A DNA stretch of 64,000 bases from Bacillus sp. B15-48 (GTDB lineage: Bacteria > Bacillota > Bacilli > Bacillales > Cytobacillaceae): NCBI RefSeq assembly GCF_016879755.1, contig NZ_WOFU01000001.1, forward strand, positions 1,141,489 through 1,205,488. Reading direction: 5' to 3'. The notes under the pieces are model-generated. The model saw only the letters and a program-made list of their open reading frames with translations. It ran no database searches and was not told the origin of the DNA. Shown in pieces: positions 23,567 to 32,371 of this stretch. Position 1 is the stretch's first letter, and the number at the start of each line of letters is the position of its first letter. A program made the position numbers and the translations under genes.

Positions 23567-25389
23567 GACCAATCATCCTCTACTGTCCGGTCATAAGGAA
23601 GACTAAAAAAGACGGTCGTTCCTTTCCCTTCAACACTCGTTGCCCAAATTTCCCCTCCATGGGCATTTACCATTTCCTTTGCAATTGCTAAACCTAAGCC
23701 TGTACCACCTAACTTACGAGTACGGGCCTTATCTACCCGATAAAAGCGGTCGAAGATTTTAGTGATGTTCTTCTTTGGAATTCCGACCCCTTCATCAGAC
23801 ACACTAACGATAATGCGATTTTCCTCCTCTTTCACTCTAAAGGTAATTTGTCCGCCTTCAGGGGAATATTTAATCGCGTTAGAAATAATATTATCAAGTA
23901 TTTGTGTAATCTTATCTCCATCAATTTCAATAAGAATCGATTGATCCAGAATTTCACGCTTAAATGTGACATTTTGCCTTTTAGATAAATCAAAACGATC
24001 AATGATTCGATTGAAAAACATTGTGAAGTCAACCCAGTCTTTCGATAACCGATAATCTTTACTATCCATTTTCGATAACTTTAATAAATCATTTACTAAG
24101 CGGATCATTCTTTCTGTTTCCGTTTGCGTCGTTTGTAAAAATTTCGGTGCAACTTCTTCATCTTTCCACGCACCATCGGCTAATGCTTCTAAATAGCTGC
24201 GCATCGTCGTAAGTGGTGTTCGCAATTCATGCGAAACATTTGCAACAAACTCACGCCGTTCCATCTCAATCTTTTCTTGCTCTGTGATATCATGTAACAC
24301 AGCAATGACTCCATTGACGAACCCGCTATCCTTTTGGATAATGGAAAAGTTTGCCCTTAAAATCAAGTGATTTTTCTCTGTGCTAAAATCGAGAATAACC
24401 GATTCTTGCTCTTGGAACAAGTCCTCAAATGTGTAGTCCTCTTCAATTCCGAGCACAGAAAGAATTGAACTGGATAACACTGTTTCACGTGGAACATCCA
24501 ACATTTTCGCAGCCGGTTCATTGATTAAAATAATCTTTCCTCTTCGATCAGTCGCAATGACTCCATCCGTCATATAGGAAATAACCGAACTTAGCTTCCG
24601 TTTTTCACCTTCAGTTACTGAGAGTGCTTCTTGCAGCTTTTTTGTTAAATCATTAAATGTCATTGCCAGCTGGCCGATTTCATCATTATCATAAACTTTT
24701 ACTTTGCGTGTGAAGTTTCCGCGCGTCATCGCGAGCGCTTGTTTCTTCATATCAGCAATTGGGCGCGTAATCGTTCGGGCCAGGAAAATTCCTAGGAGGG
24801 CAGTTAATATTAAGGAAATCGCCGTGCCAGTGAAAAGAATTTTATTAATATCTTTCATTTGTGAAAAGATATCTTCAACCTTTGCTACTAAATATACCGC
24901 TCCGATCACCTCTCCGTTCGAGCGGATCGGCGATGATTGTACCCATACTCGATTTCCCGATTGCGTATCAATTTGGATACTTCCTTCATCACGGTCCAAT
25001 GCAATCGATCGTTTAATCTTTAATTCTGTCGTCCTTTGACCGACAACCCCTTGCTTACTAGCATCAGATGTGCCGATAATGCGAAAATTATTCCCATCAA
25101 TCGCGCGGATTTCCGAAATATCAGAGGTTTTATAATCGCGTAATACTTGGCGAATGGCTTCCTCTTTCGTTGAATCTTCCTTCCCCCGTTCCATGACCAT
25201 TTCTTCTTCTAAGTCAAAAACGAGCATATTAATTCGCTGTTTTAGCGAGTTTTGAAAATTCGTCATTAAGGTATCTTCTAATTGCCGGACAAAATATACA
25301 CCAATAATTTGCATTGCAATCAAAATGAGCAATACATAAATAATGACAAATTTAAAATGGATTGAGCGAAAAAAACTAACTTTTTTCAT
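23563..25389 (-). CDS. walK: Essential cell-wall sensor histidine kinase WalK (YycG)
   Basis: A 608-residue kinase: TM1 (about 12-32), extracytoplasmic PAS-like sensor, TM2 (about 184-204), HAMP, cytoplasmic PAS (VISYMTDGVIATDRRGKIIL) and HisKA (FVANVSHELRTPLTTMRSYL). The HATPase_c domain has DEGVGIPKKN and GLGLAIAKEM. It phosphorylates WalR to control wall-remodelling autolysins. It is the second gene of walRKHIJ, 9 nt after walR. A perfect parS site lies inside the coding sequence at 24481-24496. Confidence 0.95.
   Translation of the reverse strand: MKKVSFFRSIHFKFVIIYVLLILIAMQIIGVYFVRQLEDTLMTNFQNSLKQRINMLVFDLEEEMVMERGKEDSTKEEAIRQVLRDYKTSDISEIRAIDGNNFRIIGTSDASKQGVVGQRTTELKIKRSIALDRDEGSIQIDTQSGNRVWVQSSPIRSNGEVIGAVYLVAKVEDIFSQMKDINKILFTGTAISLILTALLGIFLARTITRPIADMKKQALAMTRGNFTRKVKVYDNDEIGQLAMTFNDLTKKLQEALSVTEGEKRKLSSVISYMTDGVIATDRRGKIILINEPAAKMLDVPRETVLSSSILSVLGIEEDYTFEDLFQEQESVILDFSTEKNHLILRANFSIIQKDSGFVNGVIAVLHDITEQEKIEMERREFVANVSHELRTPLTTMRSYLEALADGAWKDEEVAPKFLQTTQTETERMIRLVNDLLKLSKMDSKDYRLSKDWVDFTMFFNRIIDRFDLSKRQNVTFKREILDQSILIEIDGDKITQILDNIISNAIKYSPEGGQITFRVKEEENRIIVSVSDEGVGIPKKNITKIFDRFYRVDKARTRKLGGTGLGLAIAKEMVNAHGGEIWATSVEGKGTTVFFSLPYDRTVEDDWS
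24481..24496. other. parS site (Spo0J/ParB binding)
   Basis: TGTTTCACGTGGAACA is the exact complement of the B. subtilis consensus TGTTCCACGTGAAACA, a 16-bp palindrome that loads Spo0J and, through it, SMC. It lies inside walK. Confidence 0.9.
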
Positions 25390-25398
25390 CCGCTATCG

Positions 25399-26109
25399 TT
25401 ACTCCTGTTCAGAGTTTTTCAAATAGTAGCCGACTCCTCTACGAGTCACGATCCATGATGGGTGGCTTGGATTATCTTCAATCTTCTCCCGCAAGCGTCT
25501 AACGGTTACATCGACCGTACGAACATCCCCATAATAGTCATAACCCCAAACGGTTTGCAGCAAATGTTCTCTCGTCATCACTTGTCCAGAGTGTTTTGCT
25601 AAATAATGAAGCAACTCGAATTCACGATGGGTTAATTCAATTGTTTCCCCCCGTTTTGAGACAACATAGGCATCTGGATGGATCGTTAATGAACCAATGG
25701 TGATCTCATTCGTTTCCACTTCTTCCTCAGCTCGAGCACTTATTTGTTGATGGCGGCGGAGATTTGCCTTTACACGAGCAATGAGCTCTCTCGTACTAAA
25801 TGGCTTTGTAACATAATCATCTGCTCCTAATTCCAAGCCTAATACTTTATCGATTTCCGAATCCTTCGCTGTTAGCATAATGATTGGCATATCGTATTTT
25901 TTTCTCACTTCACGGCATACTTCCATCCCATCTTTTAATGGAAGCATAATATCTAAAAGAATAATATCTGGTTGAATTTCCTCAACCATCTCAACTGCTG
26001 TATTTCCATCATAAGCACAATGAACTTCATATCCTTCTTTTTTCAGATTGAATTGTAATATATCAGCAATTGGCTTTTCATCATCAACAACCAGAATTTT
26101 TTTCTCCAT
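25399..26109 (-). CDS. walR: Essential cell-wall response regulator WalR (YycF)
   Basis: About 236 residues, an OmpR/PhoB-type regulator. The receiver has [23 protein letters not shown] with the phospho-acceptor Asp, MLTAKDSE and [13 protein letters not shown]. The winged helix ends [17 protein letters not shown]...RRGVGYYL. I chose ATG 26109 ([11 protein letters not shown]) because AAAGGAG lies just before it; the open frame extends 8 codons further. It controls autolysin genes through paired hexamers. Dispersed palindromic repeats occupy its upstream region. Confidence 0.95.
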   Translation of the reverse strand: MEKKILVVDDEKPIADILQFNLKKEGYEVHCAYDGNTAVEMVEEIQPDIILLDIMLPLKDGMEVCREVRKKYDMPIIMLTAKDSEIDKVLGLELGADDYVTKPFSTRELIARVKANLRRHQQISARAEEEVETNEITIGSLTIHPDAYVVSKRGETIELTHREFELLHYLAKHSGQVMTREHLLQTVWGYDYYGDVRTVDVTVRRLREKIEDNPSHPSWIVTRRGVGYYLKNSEQE

Positions 26110-26148
26110 TTGAATCTCCTTTTTCTGTTTCATTTTTATCGTAGGTTA

Positions 26149-26214
26149 ACGGACAGTCCCACTTCAAGACTTAGAGGAAATCGAGGAAGGTTAAGTGGGG
26201 GATCAACTGTCCGT
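26149..26214. repeat. Imperfect palindrome upstream of walR
   Basis: Outer arms ACGGACAGT (26149-26157) and ACTGTCCGT (26206-26214) enclose inner arms CCCACTT / AAGTGGG. The whole could form a long hairpin. It is directly followed by copy 2 of the ACTAACCATCAG repeat, so the two may be one composite element placed in the walR leader/promoter region. Confidence 0.6.
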
Positions 26215-26232
26215 AAAAGCCCGATTGGTTCA

Positions 26233-26288
26233 ACTAACCATCAGTGGGGAATGGAAGAACCCCCCACTGATGGAAGTTTCACTTTATA
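26233..26288. repeat. Dispersed palindromic repeat, copy 2
   Basis: CCATCAGTGGGG (26238-26249) and CCCCACTGATGG (26262-26273) form a perfect 12-bp stem with a 12-nt loop, framed by ACTAA and AAGTTTC. Same family as 19112 and 63461. Confidence 0.8.
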
Positions 26289-26373
26289 TTAATCCTATTG
26301 GCTTGTCATTCAAACCCCTATTCTTCTTATTCTACTTTATTACGAGGGAAAACTGAATTCTCTTTTTAAAATA

Positions 26374-26406
26374 AGAAAAAAGCCTCTAGTCCAAATGGCT
26401 AGAGAC
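26374..26406 (-). terminator. Terminator of the M23 peptidase gene
   Basis: Stem CCTCTAG / CTAGAGA followed by a T-run on the minus strand, just past the peptidase stop codon. Confidence 0.8.
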
Positions 26407-26414
26407 TGTTTCTC

Positions 26415-27845
26415 TTAATAAAGACTTAGCGGGTCGACTAGACTACCGTTTTTGTATACTTCAAAGTGTAAGTGGACACCGGTTGAATGCCCCGTAGAAC
26501 CCATAACACCGATTTTCGCGCCTCTTTCTACTGTTTGCCCTGGGCTGACCGAAATGGATGCCAAATGCGCATAGACTGTACGGTAGCCATTTTGATGGTC
26601 AATGACGACTTTATTGCCATATCCACCATCATAGCTAGCTGAAACAACTTTTCCATTATCGGCTGCTTTAATTGTATGATTGTTTGGACGAGCAATATCA
26701 ATTCCTTTATGCATTTGTCCCCAACGATAGCCCATCTTACTTGAAATATACCCGCCGTTTGTTGGCCAAACAAAGCTGCCTGTCCCACGGGAAGGGATCA
26801 CTTTCGTCCCTTTAATAATCACTTCTTTTACAGGCTCTTCAATGACTTTCGTCTCTGCTGCCTCTTTAGTTATCACGATTCCGTTTTGCTCCGTGATTTT
26901 ATAAGTGATACCATTAACTCCGTCTTTCCCTGACTGCTTAACTTTCGTTTCACCTTTAAGCAGTGAGTCATCCTCAATTACTTCTTTTTCATATGATATT
27001 TTCTCCGTTTGATACACTTCTTTCTCAACAATCACCTTCGCTAAAGGTTCATGATACGTCACAGCAAGTTCATCGCCTGGTTTCAATACCGATTCTTCAC
27101 TATATTGTGGGTTTATCGTCAGCAATTCCTTTAAAGTTAAACCATGGGAATTCGCAATCCCTCCAAGGACATCACCTGGTTGAACTTCGTATTTCTTTTC
27201 TTCCAATGTTCCTTTTTTAATGAGCTCCATCGCTGCTTCCACAGATAAAATTTCTTGTGGATCTATTTTTTCCTCTGCTATTGAAACGTCCTCCGTTAGA
27301 CGGACGTCTAGTATACGTGTTTCATTTTCCTTTAATGGAGTCGTTTCTTCTCCGTTGCTGTTTTCTAACTGTGTAAGCTGTTCTTCGCTTACATGCCCCA
27401 GTTTAAGGTTATTAATGACTTTCGCTGCGGAATCTTCATCTTTTACATAAGCAACTGCTTCTCCGTTAATTACGAGCGCTGAAACATTGGCTTGTACGCT
27501 CAATTGACCTTCAAGTCCTTCTAAAACTTTATCTGAAGCTGTTGTAGAAACGGTCGAGAATACTTGTTCAGGAATATAGGATAAATCTCCACCGACTTCT
27601 AGATCAACTTCTTTATATTGCTCTTGCAAGCTATTTGTTTTTCCTTCAATAAGCGCTTCTACACTGGCTTTATCTTGGACCGTACCGATAAATTGATCTT
27701 CTATGTATACATGATAAACAGTAGTTAATTCTGCTTTTGCTGTTGCGGTTATATGTACTGTGCCTAATGCAAGTGTTACAGCGGCCAATGTCGATAGAAT
27801 TCCTTTATTCATCTTTGCTGCTAATCGTGACAATTTTGTCTTCAT
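26415..27845 (-). CDS. Secreted LysM-G5-M23 peptidoglycan endopeptidase
   Basis: A 476-residue exported protein. The signal sequence (about 1-38) is MKTKLSRLAAKMNKGILST followed by a hydrophobic stretch ending near ATAKA. Next comes a region of about 190 residues, a LysM motif (YEVQPGDVLGGIANSHGLTL, about 220-240) and a G5-like domain (EKEVIEDDSLLKGETKVKQS). The C-terminal M23/LytM domain has GYRWGQMHKGIDIARP and VHLHFEVYKNG, giving the zinc His/Asp/His set. It hydrolyses peptide bonds of peptidoglycan. Position beside walRK and a possible WalR box upstream suggest WalR control. Start has AGGAGG. Confidence 0.9.
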   Translation of the reverse strand: MKTKLSRLAAKMNKGILSTLAAVTLALGTVHITATAKAELTTVYHVYIEDQFIGTVQDKASVEALIEGKTNSLQEQYKEVDLEVGGDLSYIPEQVFSTVSTTASDKVLEGLEGQLSVQANVSALVINGEAVAYVKDEDSAAKVINNLKLGHVSEEQLTQLENSNGEETTPLKENETRILDVRLTEDVSIAEEKIDPQEILSVEAAMELIKKGTLEEKKYEVQPGDVLGGIANSHGLTLKELLTINPQYSEESVLKPGDELAVTYHEPLAKVIVEKEVYQTEKISYEKEVIEDDSLLKGETKVKQSGKDGVNGITYKITEQNGIVITKEAAETKVIEEPVKEVIIKGTKVIPSRGTGSFVWPTNGGYISSKMGYRWGQMHKGIDIARPNNHTIKAADNGKVVSASYDGGYGNKVVIDHQNGYRTVYAHLASISVSPGQTVERGAKIGVMGSTGHSTGVHLHFEVYKNGSLVDPLSLY

Positions 27846-27962
27846 CTTGTCTTACATCCTCCTGCAGGTACAAAACATTCTAAAAGTACCAATCTATAAA
27901 AAATATAATAGTTTAAAAGCAACCTTTTATAGGTTACCATAATTCAAAACCTATTTTCATAA

Positions 27963-27979
27963 TGTAACAGAAATGTATA
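27963..27979 (+). promoter_or_regulatory. Possible WalR box upstream of the M23 gene
   Basis: TGTAAC-AGAAA-TGTATA matches the WalR consensus TGTWAH-N5-TGTWAH at 11 of 12 fixed positions, about 118 nt upstream of the start codon. A second candidate, TGTAAT-CTTTT-CGTAAT, is at 28151-28167. The AT-rich context raises the chance of random matches. Confidence 0.35.
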
Positions 27980-28189
27980 AAAACTGACATCCTGTTTTGA
28001 TTTATACAGAGGAATTAGGACCATAATTTTAGGGAATAAAGTCGAAAAATGTTGTAATATAGGGGGTTCATAGGAGGTTTTGCCTATCCATAATTATTTG
28101 AGTTTAATTACAAACTATTAATACAGTGTTAACAGTTAAATAATTATTTTTGTAATCTTTTCGTAATATTTGTAATATAAAGGAGGAAA

Positions 28190-28228
28190 GAAAAAAAGGA
28201 ACGTGTATTGATTACACGCTCCCTTTTT
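28190..28228. terminator. Terminator of the tRNA cluster
   Basis: Stem GGAACGTGTA / TACACGCTCC (one G-U) with A-run and T-run flanks, 4 nt past the 3' end of tRNA-Phe on the minus strand. The sequence 27846-28189 is otherwise gene-free. Confidence 0.8.
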
Positions 28229-28231
28229 TAA

Positions 28232-28304
28232 TGGCTCAGGACGGAATCGAACCGCCGACACATGGATTTTCAGTCCATTGCTCTACCGACTGAGCTACTG
28301 AGCC
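28232..28304 (-). tRNA. trnF: tRNA-Phe (GAA)
   Basis: 73-nt cloverleaf on the minus strand: acceptor GGCTCAG pairing with CTGAGCC, D arm GCTCAGTCGGTAGAGC, anticodon loop CTGAAAA with GAA, T arm GGCGGTTCGATTCCGTC. CCA is not encoded. Confidence 0.95.
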
Positions 28305-28420
28305 AAAACAGTATTTAGTTCCGCTTTATTGTTTCTGCTAGTCCATCATCCCAGCCTCAGGATGATTAATCAAGATGCGGCTCGGCTGGTACGCTGATGT
28401 TATTTCAAAGTAGCTTATTC

Positions 28421-28451
28421 AATCGTGCTCTACCGTCTAAGCTACTGAGCC
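28421..28451 (-). pseudogene. tRNA fragment (5' acceptor strand and D arm only)
   Basis: On the minus strand GGCTCAGTAGCTTAGACGG continues as TAGAGC, closely matching the 5' half of the neighbouring tRNA-Phe. The anticodon, variable and T arms are missing; unrelated sequence follows. It lies between tRNA-Glu and tRNA-Phe and looks like a partial duplication or deletion scar. Confidence 0.7.
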
Positions 28452-28487
28452 AAAATAATATTTAATTGTACAATATTATATGTAAAA

Positions 28488-28559
28488 TGACCCCTACGGG
28501 ATTCGAACCCGTGTTACCGCCGTGAAAGGGCGGTGTCTTAACCGCTTGACCAAGGGGCC
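28488..28559 (-). tRNA. trnE: tRNA-Glu (TTC)
   Basis: 72-nt cloverleaf: acceptor GGCCCCTT with AGGGGTC (one G-U), D arm with GGTCAAGCGGTTAAGAC, anticodon loop CTTTCAC with TTC, T arm ACGGGTTCGAATCCCGT. CCA not encoded. Confidence 0.95.
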
Positions 28560-28572
28560 ATATATTTTAAAA

Positions 28573-28648
28573 TGGTGAGCCATGAAGGACTCGAACCTTC
28601 GACCCTCTGATTAAAAGTCAGATGCTCTACCAACTGAGCTAATGGCTC
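28573..28648 (-). tRNA. trnK: tRNA-Lys (TTT)
   Basis: 76 nt including an encoded CCA: acceptor GAGCCAT / ATGGCTC, D arm GCTCAGTTGGTAGAGC, anticodon loop CTTTTAA with TTT, T arm GAAGGTTCGAGTCCTTC. It is first in the Lys-Glu-(fragment)-Phe array on the minus strand. Confidence 0.95.
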
Positions 28649-28847
28649 GTAAATACTTATTTCTTATCTTTAAACTTATCCTCTTAAACAATTTGAATCT
28701 ATATTGTTAAAAACGATTGTTTTCGACAAATTTCCCGTCGATTCAAAACGACTTTCTTATAATATCATGCTGTTAGAAATTGTACAAGGGCTTTTTTGAA
28801 AAAAGTTTTTTTAGTTTTAGGCTATGTTAAACTTAGCCTAGTTTTAA

Positions 28848-28885
28848 ATAAAAGAAGCAGCTTTCACGAAAAAACTGCTTCTTTG
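28848..28885 (-). terminator. Terminator of purA
   Basis: Stem AGAAGCAG (28853-28860) / CTGCTTCT (28875-28882) just after the purA stop. A further inverted repeat, AGGCTA...TAGCCT, lies at 28819-28839. Confidence 0.75.
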
Positions 28886-28893
28886 AAAAAGAC

Positions 28894-30186
28894 CTAAATC
28901 TGACGCCAAGGACTGCGAACAATATTTGTCTGATTGCGGTCTGGGCCTACAGAGAAAATCGATAGCGGAATACCTGTTAGTTGCGAAACACGCTCGATAT
29001 AATGTCTTGCATTCACTGGCAGTTCATTAAGCGATTTACAGCTAGTAATATCCTCTGTCCAACCTGGCAATTCTTCGTACACAGGCTCACATTCAGCTAG
29101 CATCTTAAGACTTGCCGGAAATTCCTCAATTACTTTTCCTTTATGACGATAAGCGATACAAATCTTCAACGTTTCAATTCCAGTTAACACATCAATTGAG
29201 TTTAACGATAAATCAGTTAAGCCACTAACCCTGCGCGCATGACGAACGACAACACTGTCAAACCAGCCGACACGGCGTGGTCTTCCAGTCGTCGTTCCGT
29301 ATTCCCGGCCAATTTCGCGGATTTTCTGGCCAATTTCGTTCGTAAGCTCCGTTGGGAATGGACCATCTCCAACCCTTGTCGTATAGGCTTTACACACGCC
29401 GACAACATGGTTAATTTTACTTGGTCCAACACCGGATCCAATCGTTACTCCACCTGCCACTGGATTGGAAGAAGTGACAAACGGATACGTCCCTTGGTCA
29501 ATATCAAGCATAACCCCTTGGGCCCCTTCAAATAGAACACGACGACCTTCATCTAACGCATCATTTAAAACGACAGATGTATCACAAACATAGTGGGCAA
29601 TTTGTTGGCCATATTCATAATATTCTTCAAGGATCTCTTCAAACTTAAAACCGCTTGTCTCATACATTCGTTCAAACAAACGATTCTTTTCTTCAAGGTT
29701 CCGAGTCAACTTCTCTGCAAATACTTCATGATCAAGCAAATCAGCAATCCGAATCCCTATTCGAGCCGCTTTATCCATATAAGCTGGTCCGATCCCTTTC
29801 TTCGTTGTCCCAATTTTATTCTCGCCTTTACGTGCTTCTTCCACTTCATCTTGTTTTAAATGATAAGGTAAGATAACATGTGCCCGGTTGCTAATACGTA
29901 AATTAGCTGTACTCACATTTCTTTCATGTAAATATGCGAGTTCTTGTACTAACGCTTTAGGGTCAACAACCATCCCATTCCCAATCACACAAATTTTATC
30001 ATCGTAGAAAATCCCAGATGGAATTAAGTGCAATTTATACGTTTCCCCGTTAAATTTAATCGTATGACCCGCATTGTTCCCACCTTGATAGCGAGCAACT
30101 ACCTCAGCATTTTCGGATAAAAAATCAGTAATCTTCCCTTTTCCTTCATCTCCCCATTGGGATCCAACAACAACAACTGATGACAT
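28894..30186 (-). CDS. purA: Adenylosuccinate synthetase
   Basis: A 430-residue enzyme, usual length, that joins IMP and aspartate using GTP, the first committed step to [23 protein letters not shown] at the N-terminus carries the P-loop-like GDEGKGK with catalytic Asp. GNNAGHT and [11 protein letters not shown] follow, with [13 protein letters not shown] in the Asp/IMP-binding region. It lies between the tRNA array and dnaC as in B. subtilis. PurBox-like sequences precede it. Confidence 0.97.
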   Translation of the reverse strand: MSSVVVVGSQWGDEGKGKITDFLSENAEVVARYQGGNNAGHTIKFNGETYKLHLIPSGIFYDDKICVIGNGMVVDPKALVQELAYLHERNVSTANLRISNRAHVILPYHLKQDEVEEARKGENKIGTTKKGIGPAYMDKAARIGIRIADLLDHEVFAEKLTRNLEEKNRLFERMYETSGFKFEEILEEYYEYGQQIAHYVCDTSVVLNDALDEGRRVLFEGAQGVMLDIDQGTYPFVTSSNPVAGGVTIGSGVGPSKINHVVGVCKAYTTRVGDGPFPTELTNEIGQKIREIGREYGTTTGRPRRVGWFDSVVVRHARRVSGLTDLSLNSIDVLTGIETLKICIAYRHKGKVIEEFPASLKMLAECEPVYEELPGWTEDITSCKSLNELPVNARHYIERVSQLTGIPLSIFSVGPDRNQTNIVRSPWRQI

Positions 30187-30279
30187 ATTCGAAGCACCTC
30201 CATAGGTTCATATGTAAAAGTTCCATTATTCCTTACTCAACATGGTAATTTTAACAATAAATACCAAGGGAAGTCAATA

Positions 30280-30324
30280 AAACCCGAACAATCACTATAT
30301 GAAACTAGTAATATGTTCGTGAAA
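30280..30324. promoter_or_regulatory. Candidate PurR operator upstream of purA
   Basis: AAACCCGAACAAT (30280-30292) matches 12 of 13 positions of the B. subtilis PurBox AWWWCCGAACWWT. A weaker inverted box with CGAAC on the opposite strand lies about 19 nt away (30312-30324). Paired, oppositely oriented boxes are the PurR control-site layout. Confidence 0.5.
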
Positions 30325-30349
30325 ATCTAACACTCTCTTATTCTATAAA

Positions 30350-30386
30350 AAAGAAAAAGATTAACCTATGTTGAGGCTAATCTTTT
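30350..30386 (-). terminator. Terminator of dnaC
   Basis: Stem AAAGATTA / TAATCTTT with a T-run on the minus strand, at the dnaC stop codon. Confidence 0.75.
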
Positions 30387-31750
30387 TATGCACCTGGAGG
30401 CATGGATGGATCTCCGTACCTTGTCTCCAAGTTAACAAATTTATTGTATTCTTTTACAAACGCTAGCTGGACCGTTCCAACTGGACCGTTACGCTGTTTA
30501 GCAATAATGATTTCAATAATGTTCTTATTCTCTGACTCTTTATCATAGTAATCATCACGGTATAAGAAAGCAACGATATCCGCGTCCTGCTCAATACTCC
30601 CTGATTCACGAATATCTGACATCATTGGCCGTTTATCTTGACGTTGTTCCACTCCACGCGAAAGCTGTGACAATGCAATGACTGGCACTTCTAACTCTCT
30701 GGCCAATGATTTAAGTGAGCGGGAAATCTCAGACACTTCCTGCTGTCTGTTTTCACCGGAACGACCGCTTCCTTGAATCAGTTGAAGATAGTCAATCAAT
30801 ATCATTCCAAGGCCTTGATCTTGTTTCAGACGACGACATTTCGAACGAATTTCACTAATGCGAATTCCTGGTGTATCATCTATGAAAATACCAGAATTCG
30901 ATAGACTGCCCATCGCCATCGTTAATTTTCCCCAATCTTCATCTGTTAAAGATCCGGTTCTTAAGTTTTGCGCATTGATATTTCCTTCAGCGCAGATCAT
31001 CCGCATGACAAGCTGCTCTGCCCCCATCTCGAGACTGAAAATCGCAACATTCTCCCCTGTCTTTGTCCCCACATTCTGGGCAATGTTTAAGGCAAATGCT
31101 GTTTTACCAACAGAAGGACGGGCGGCAACAATAATTAAATCATTTCGCTGAAAACCAGCAGTCATCCGATCCAGTTCCGCAAATCCTGTCGCAATCCCAG
31201 TGACATCCCCAACACGATTATGAAGCAATTCAATATTATCATACGTACGTACCAACACATCTTTAATATTATGGAACGCTCCGGCATTTTTCCGTTGTGC
31301 CACTTCTAATATGCTTTTCTCGGCTTCTCCTAATAGCGAATCGACTTCATCTTCCCTCGTATATCCATCTTGGGCAATTGACGTCGCTGTTCGAATCAAT
31401 CTTCGCAACAACGACTTTTCTTCAACTATTCGAGCATAATATTCAATATTAGCTGCAGTAGGAACAGACGCTGCTAGTTCACTTAAATAGCTGACGCCTC
31501 CAGTATCCTCTAGTAATTTAGCCGCAGCTAATTCTTCAGTAACCGTGATTAAGTCAACTGCTTTCCCTTGGTCATTCAAACTCAGCATGACATTAAAAAT
31601 CTTCTGATGTGCTGCTCGATAAAAATCTTCTGGTATCAAAACCTCAGAAGCAACCGTTAAAGAGGACGGCTCTAAAAAAATCGCCCCTAACACCGCCTGT
31701 TCAGCTTCAATGTTTTGCGGCGGCAGACGATCAGCAAATAATTCATTCAT
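30386..31750 (-). CDS. dnaC: Replicative DNA helicase (DnaB family; B. subtilis DnaC)
   Basis: 454 residues, same length as B. subtilis DnaC. The N-terminal DnaB domain (PPQNIEAEQAVLGAIFLEP) binds primase, and the C-terminal RecA-like motor has AARPSVGKTAFALNIA (Walker A), ILIDYLQLI (Walker B) and DIRESGSIEQDADIV. It unwinds DNA ahead of the fork as a hexamer. ATG 31750 is preceded by AGGAGG; the frame extends two codons to a TTG. Confidence 0.96.
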   Translation of the reverse strand: MNELFADRLPPQNIEAEQAVLGAIFLEPSSLTVASEVLIPEDFYRAAHQKIFNVMLSLNDQGKAVDLITVTEELAAAKLLEDTGGVSYLSELAASVPTAANIEYYARIVEEKSLLRRLIRTATSIAQDGYTREDEVDSLLGEAEKSILEVAQRKNAGAFHNIKDVLVRTYDNIELLHNRVGDVTGIATGFAELDRMTAGFQRNDLIIVAARPSVGKTAFALNIAQNVGTKTGENVAIFSLEMGAEQLVMRMICAEGNINAQNLRTGSLTDEDWGKLTMAMGSLSNSGIFIDDTPGIRISEIRSKCRRLKQDQGLGMILIDYLQLIQGSGRSGENRQQEVSEISRSLKSLARELEVPVIALSQLSRGVEQRQDKRPMMSDIRESGSIEQDADIVAFLYRDDYYDKESENKNIIEIIIAKQRNGPVGTVQLAFVKEYNKFVNLETRYGDPSMPPGA

Positions 31751-31804
31751 TTGCAAAAACCTCCTGTTTAGACGATATTCTCAATACCCTGTTAAAGACA
31801 GGAA

Positions 31805-31840
31805 GAAAAAAAGTGATCAGCATAAAACTAATCACAAAAA
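31805..31840 (-). terminator. Terminator between rplI and dnaC
   Basis: Short stem GTGAT / ATCAC with a long T-run on the minus strand. Weak stem, so read-through into dnaC is possible. Confidence 0.5.
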
Positions 31841-31921
31841 AATAACCAAAAAAGAAATTAGATCCGATTCGACATTTCTCACCTATTGTAACATGTTTAA
31901 TTTGTAAATGAACTGGGAATT

Positions 31922-32371
31922 TTAGTTTCCTTCTTTCACATGGACATTTAAAGTCGCTGTCACTTCAGAATGAAGTTTAACCGGTACCTTTGTAACGCCA
32001 AGCGCACGAATTGCATCCTCGAGCTCCATTTTTCTTTTATCAATCTTAATGTTATGCTGTTTTTGCAATGCTTCGGTAATTTGTTTGCTTGTAATCGAAC
32101 CGAAAAGACGCCCACCTTCGCCAGATTTAGCCGTTAATTCAACCGTTAGCTTTTCGATTTTCCCCTTTAGTTCTTTCGATTGTTTTAGTTCTTCTGCCGC
32201 CTCGTTTTCCTCTTTCTTCTTTTGCGCATTAAGTGAGCTAATTGCGGCAGAAGTTGCCTCGACCGCAAGTCCTTGCTTAATTAAAAAGTTTTGAGCATAC
32301 CCATCTGCAACATTCTTGACTTCCCCTTTTTTTCCTTTACCTTTTACATCTTTTAAAAAAATGACTTTCAT
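31922..32371 (-). CDS. rplI: 50S ribosomal protein L9
   Basis: 149 residues with the L9 layout. The N-terminal domain is [20 protein letters not shown]...[13 protein letters not shown], then comes a long connecting helix and a C-terminal RNA-binding domain ([12 protein letters not shown]). Start ATG overlaps the gdpP stop (ATGA), so translation is coupled. Confidence 0.97.
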   Translation of the reverse strand: MKVIFLKDVKGKGKKGEVKNVADGYAQNFLIKQGLAVEATSAAISSLNAQKKKEENEAAEELKQSKELKGKIEKLTVELTAKSGEGGRLFGSITSKQITEALQKQHNIKIDKRKMELEDAIRALGVTKVPVKLHSEVTATLNVHVKEGN

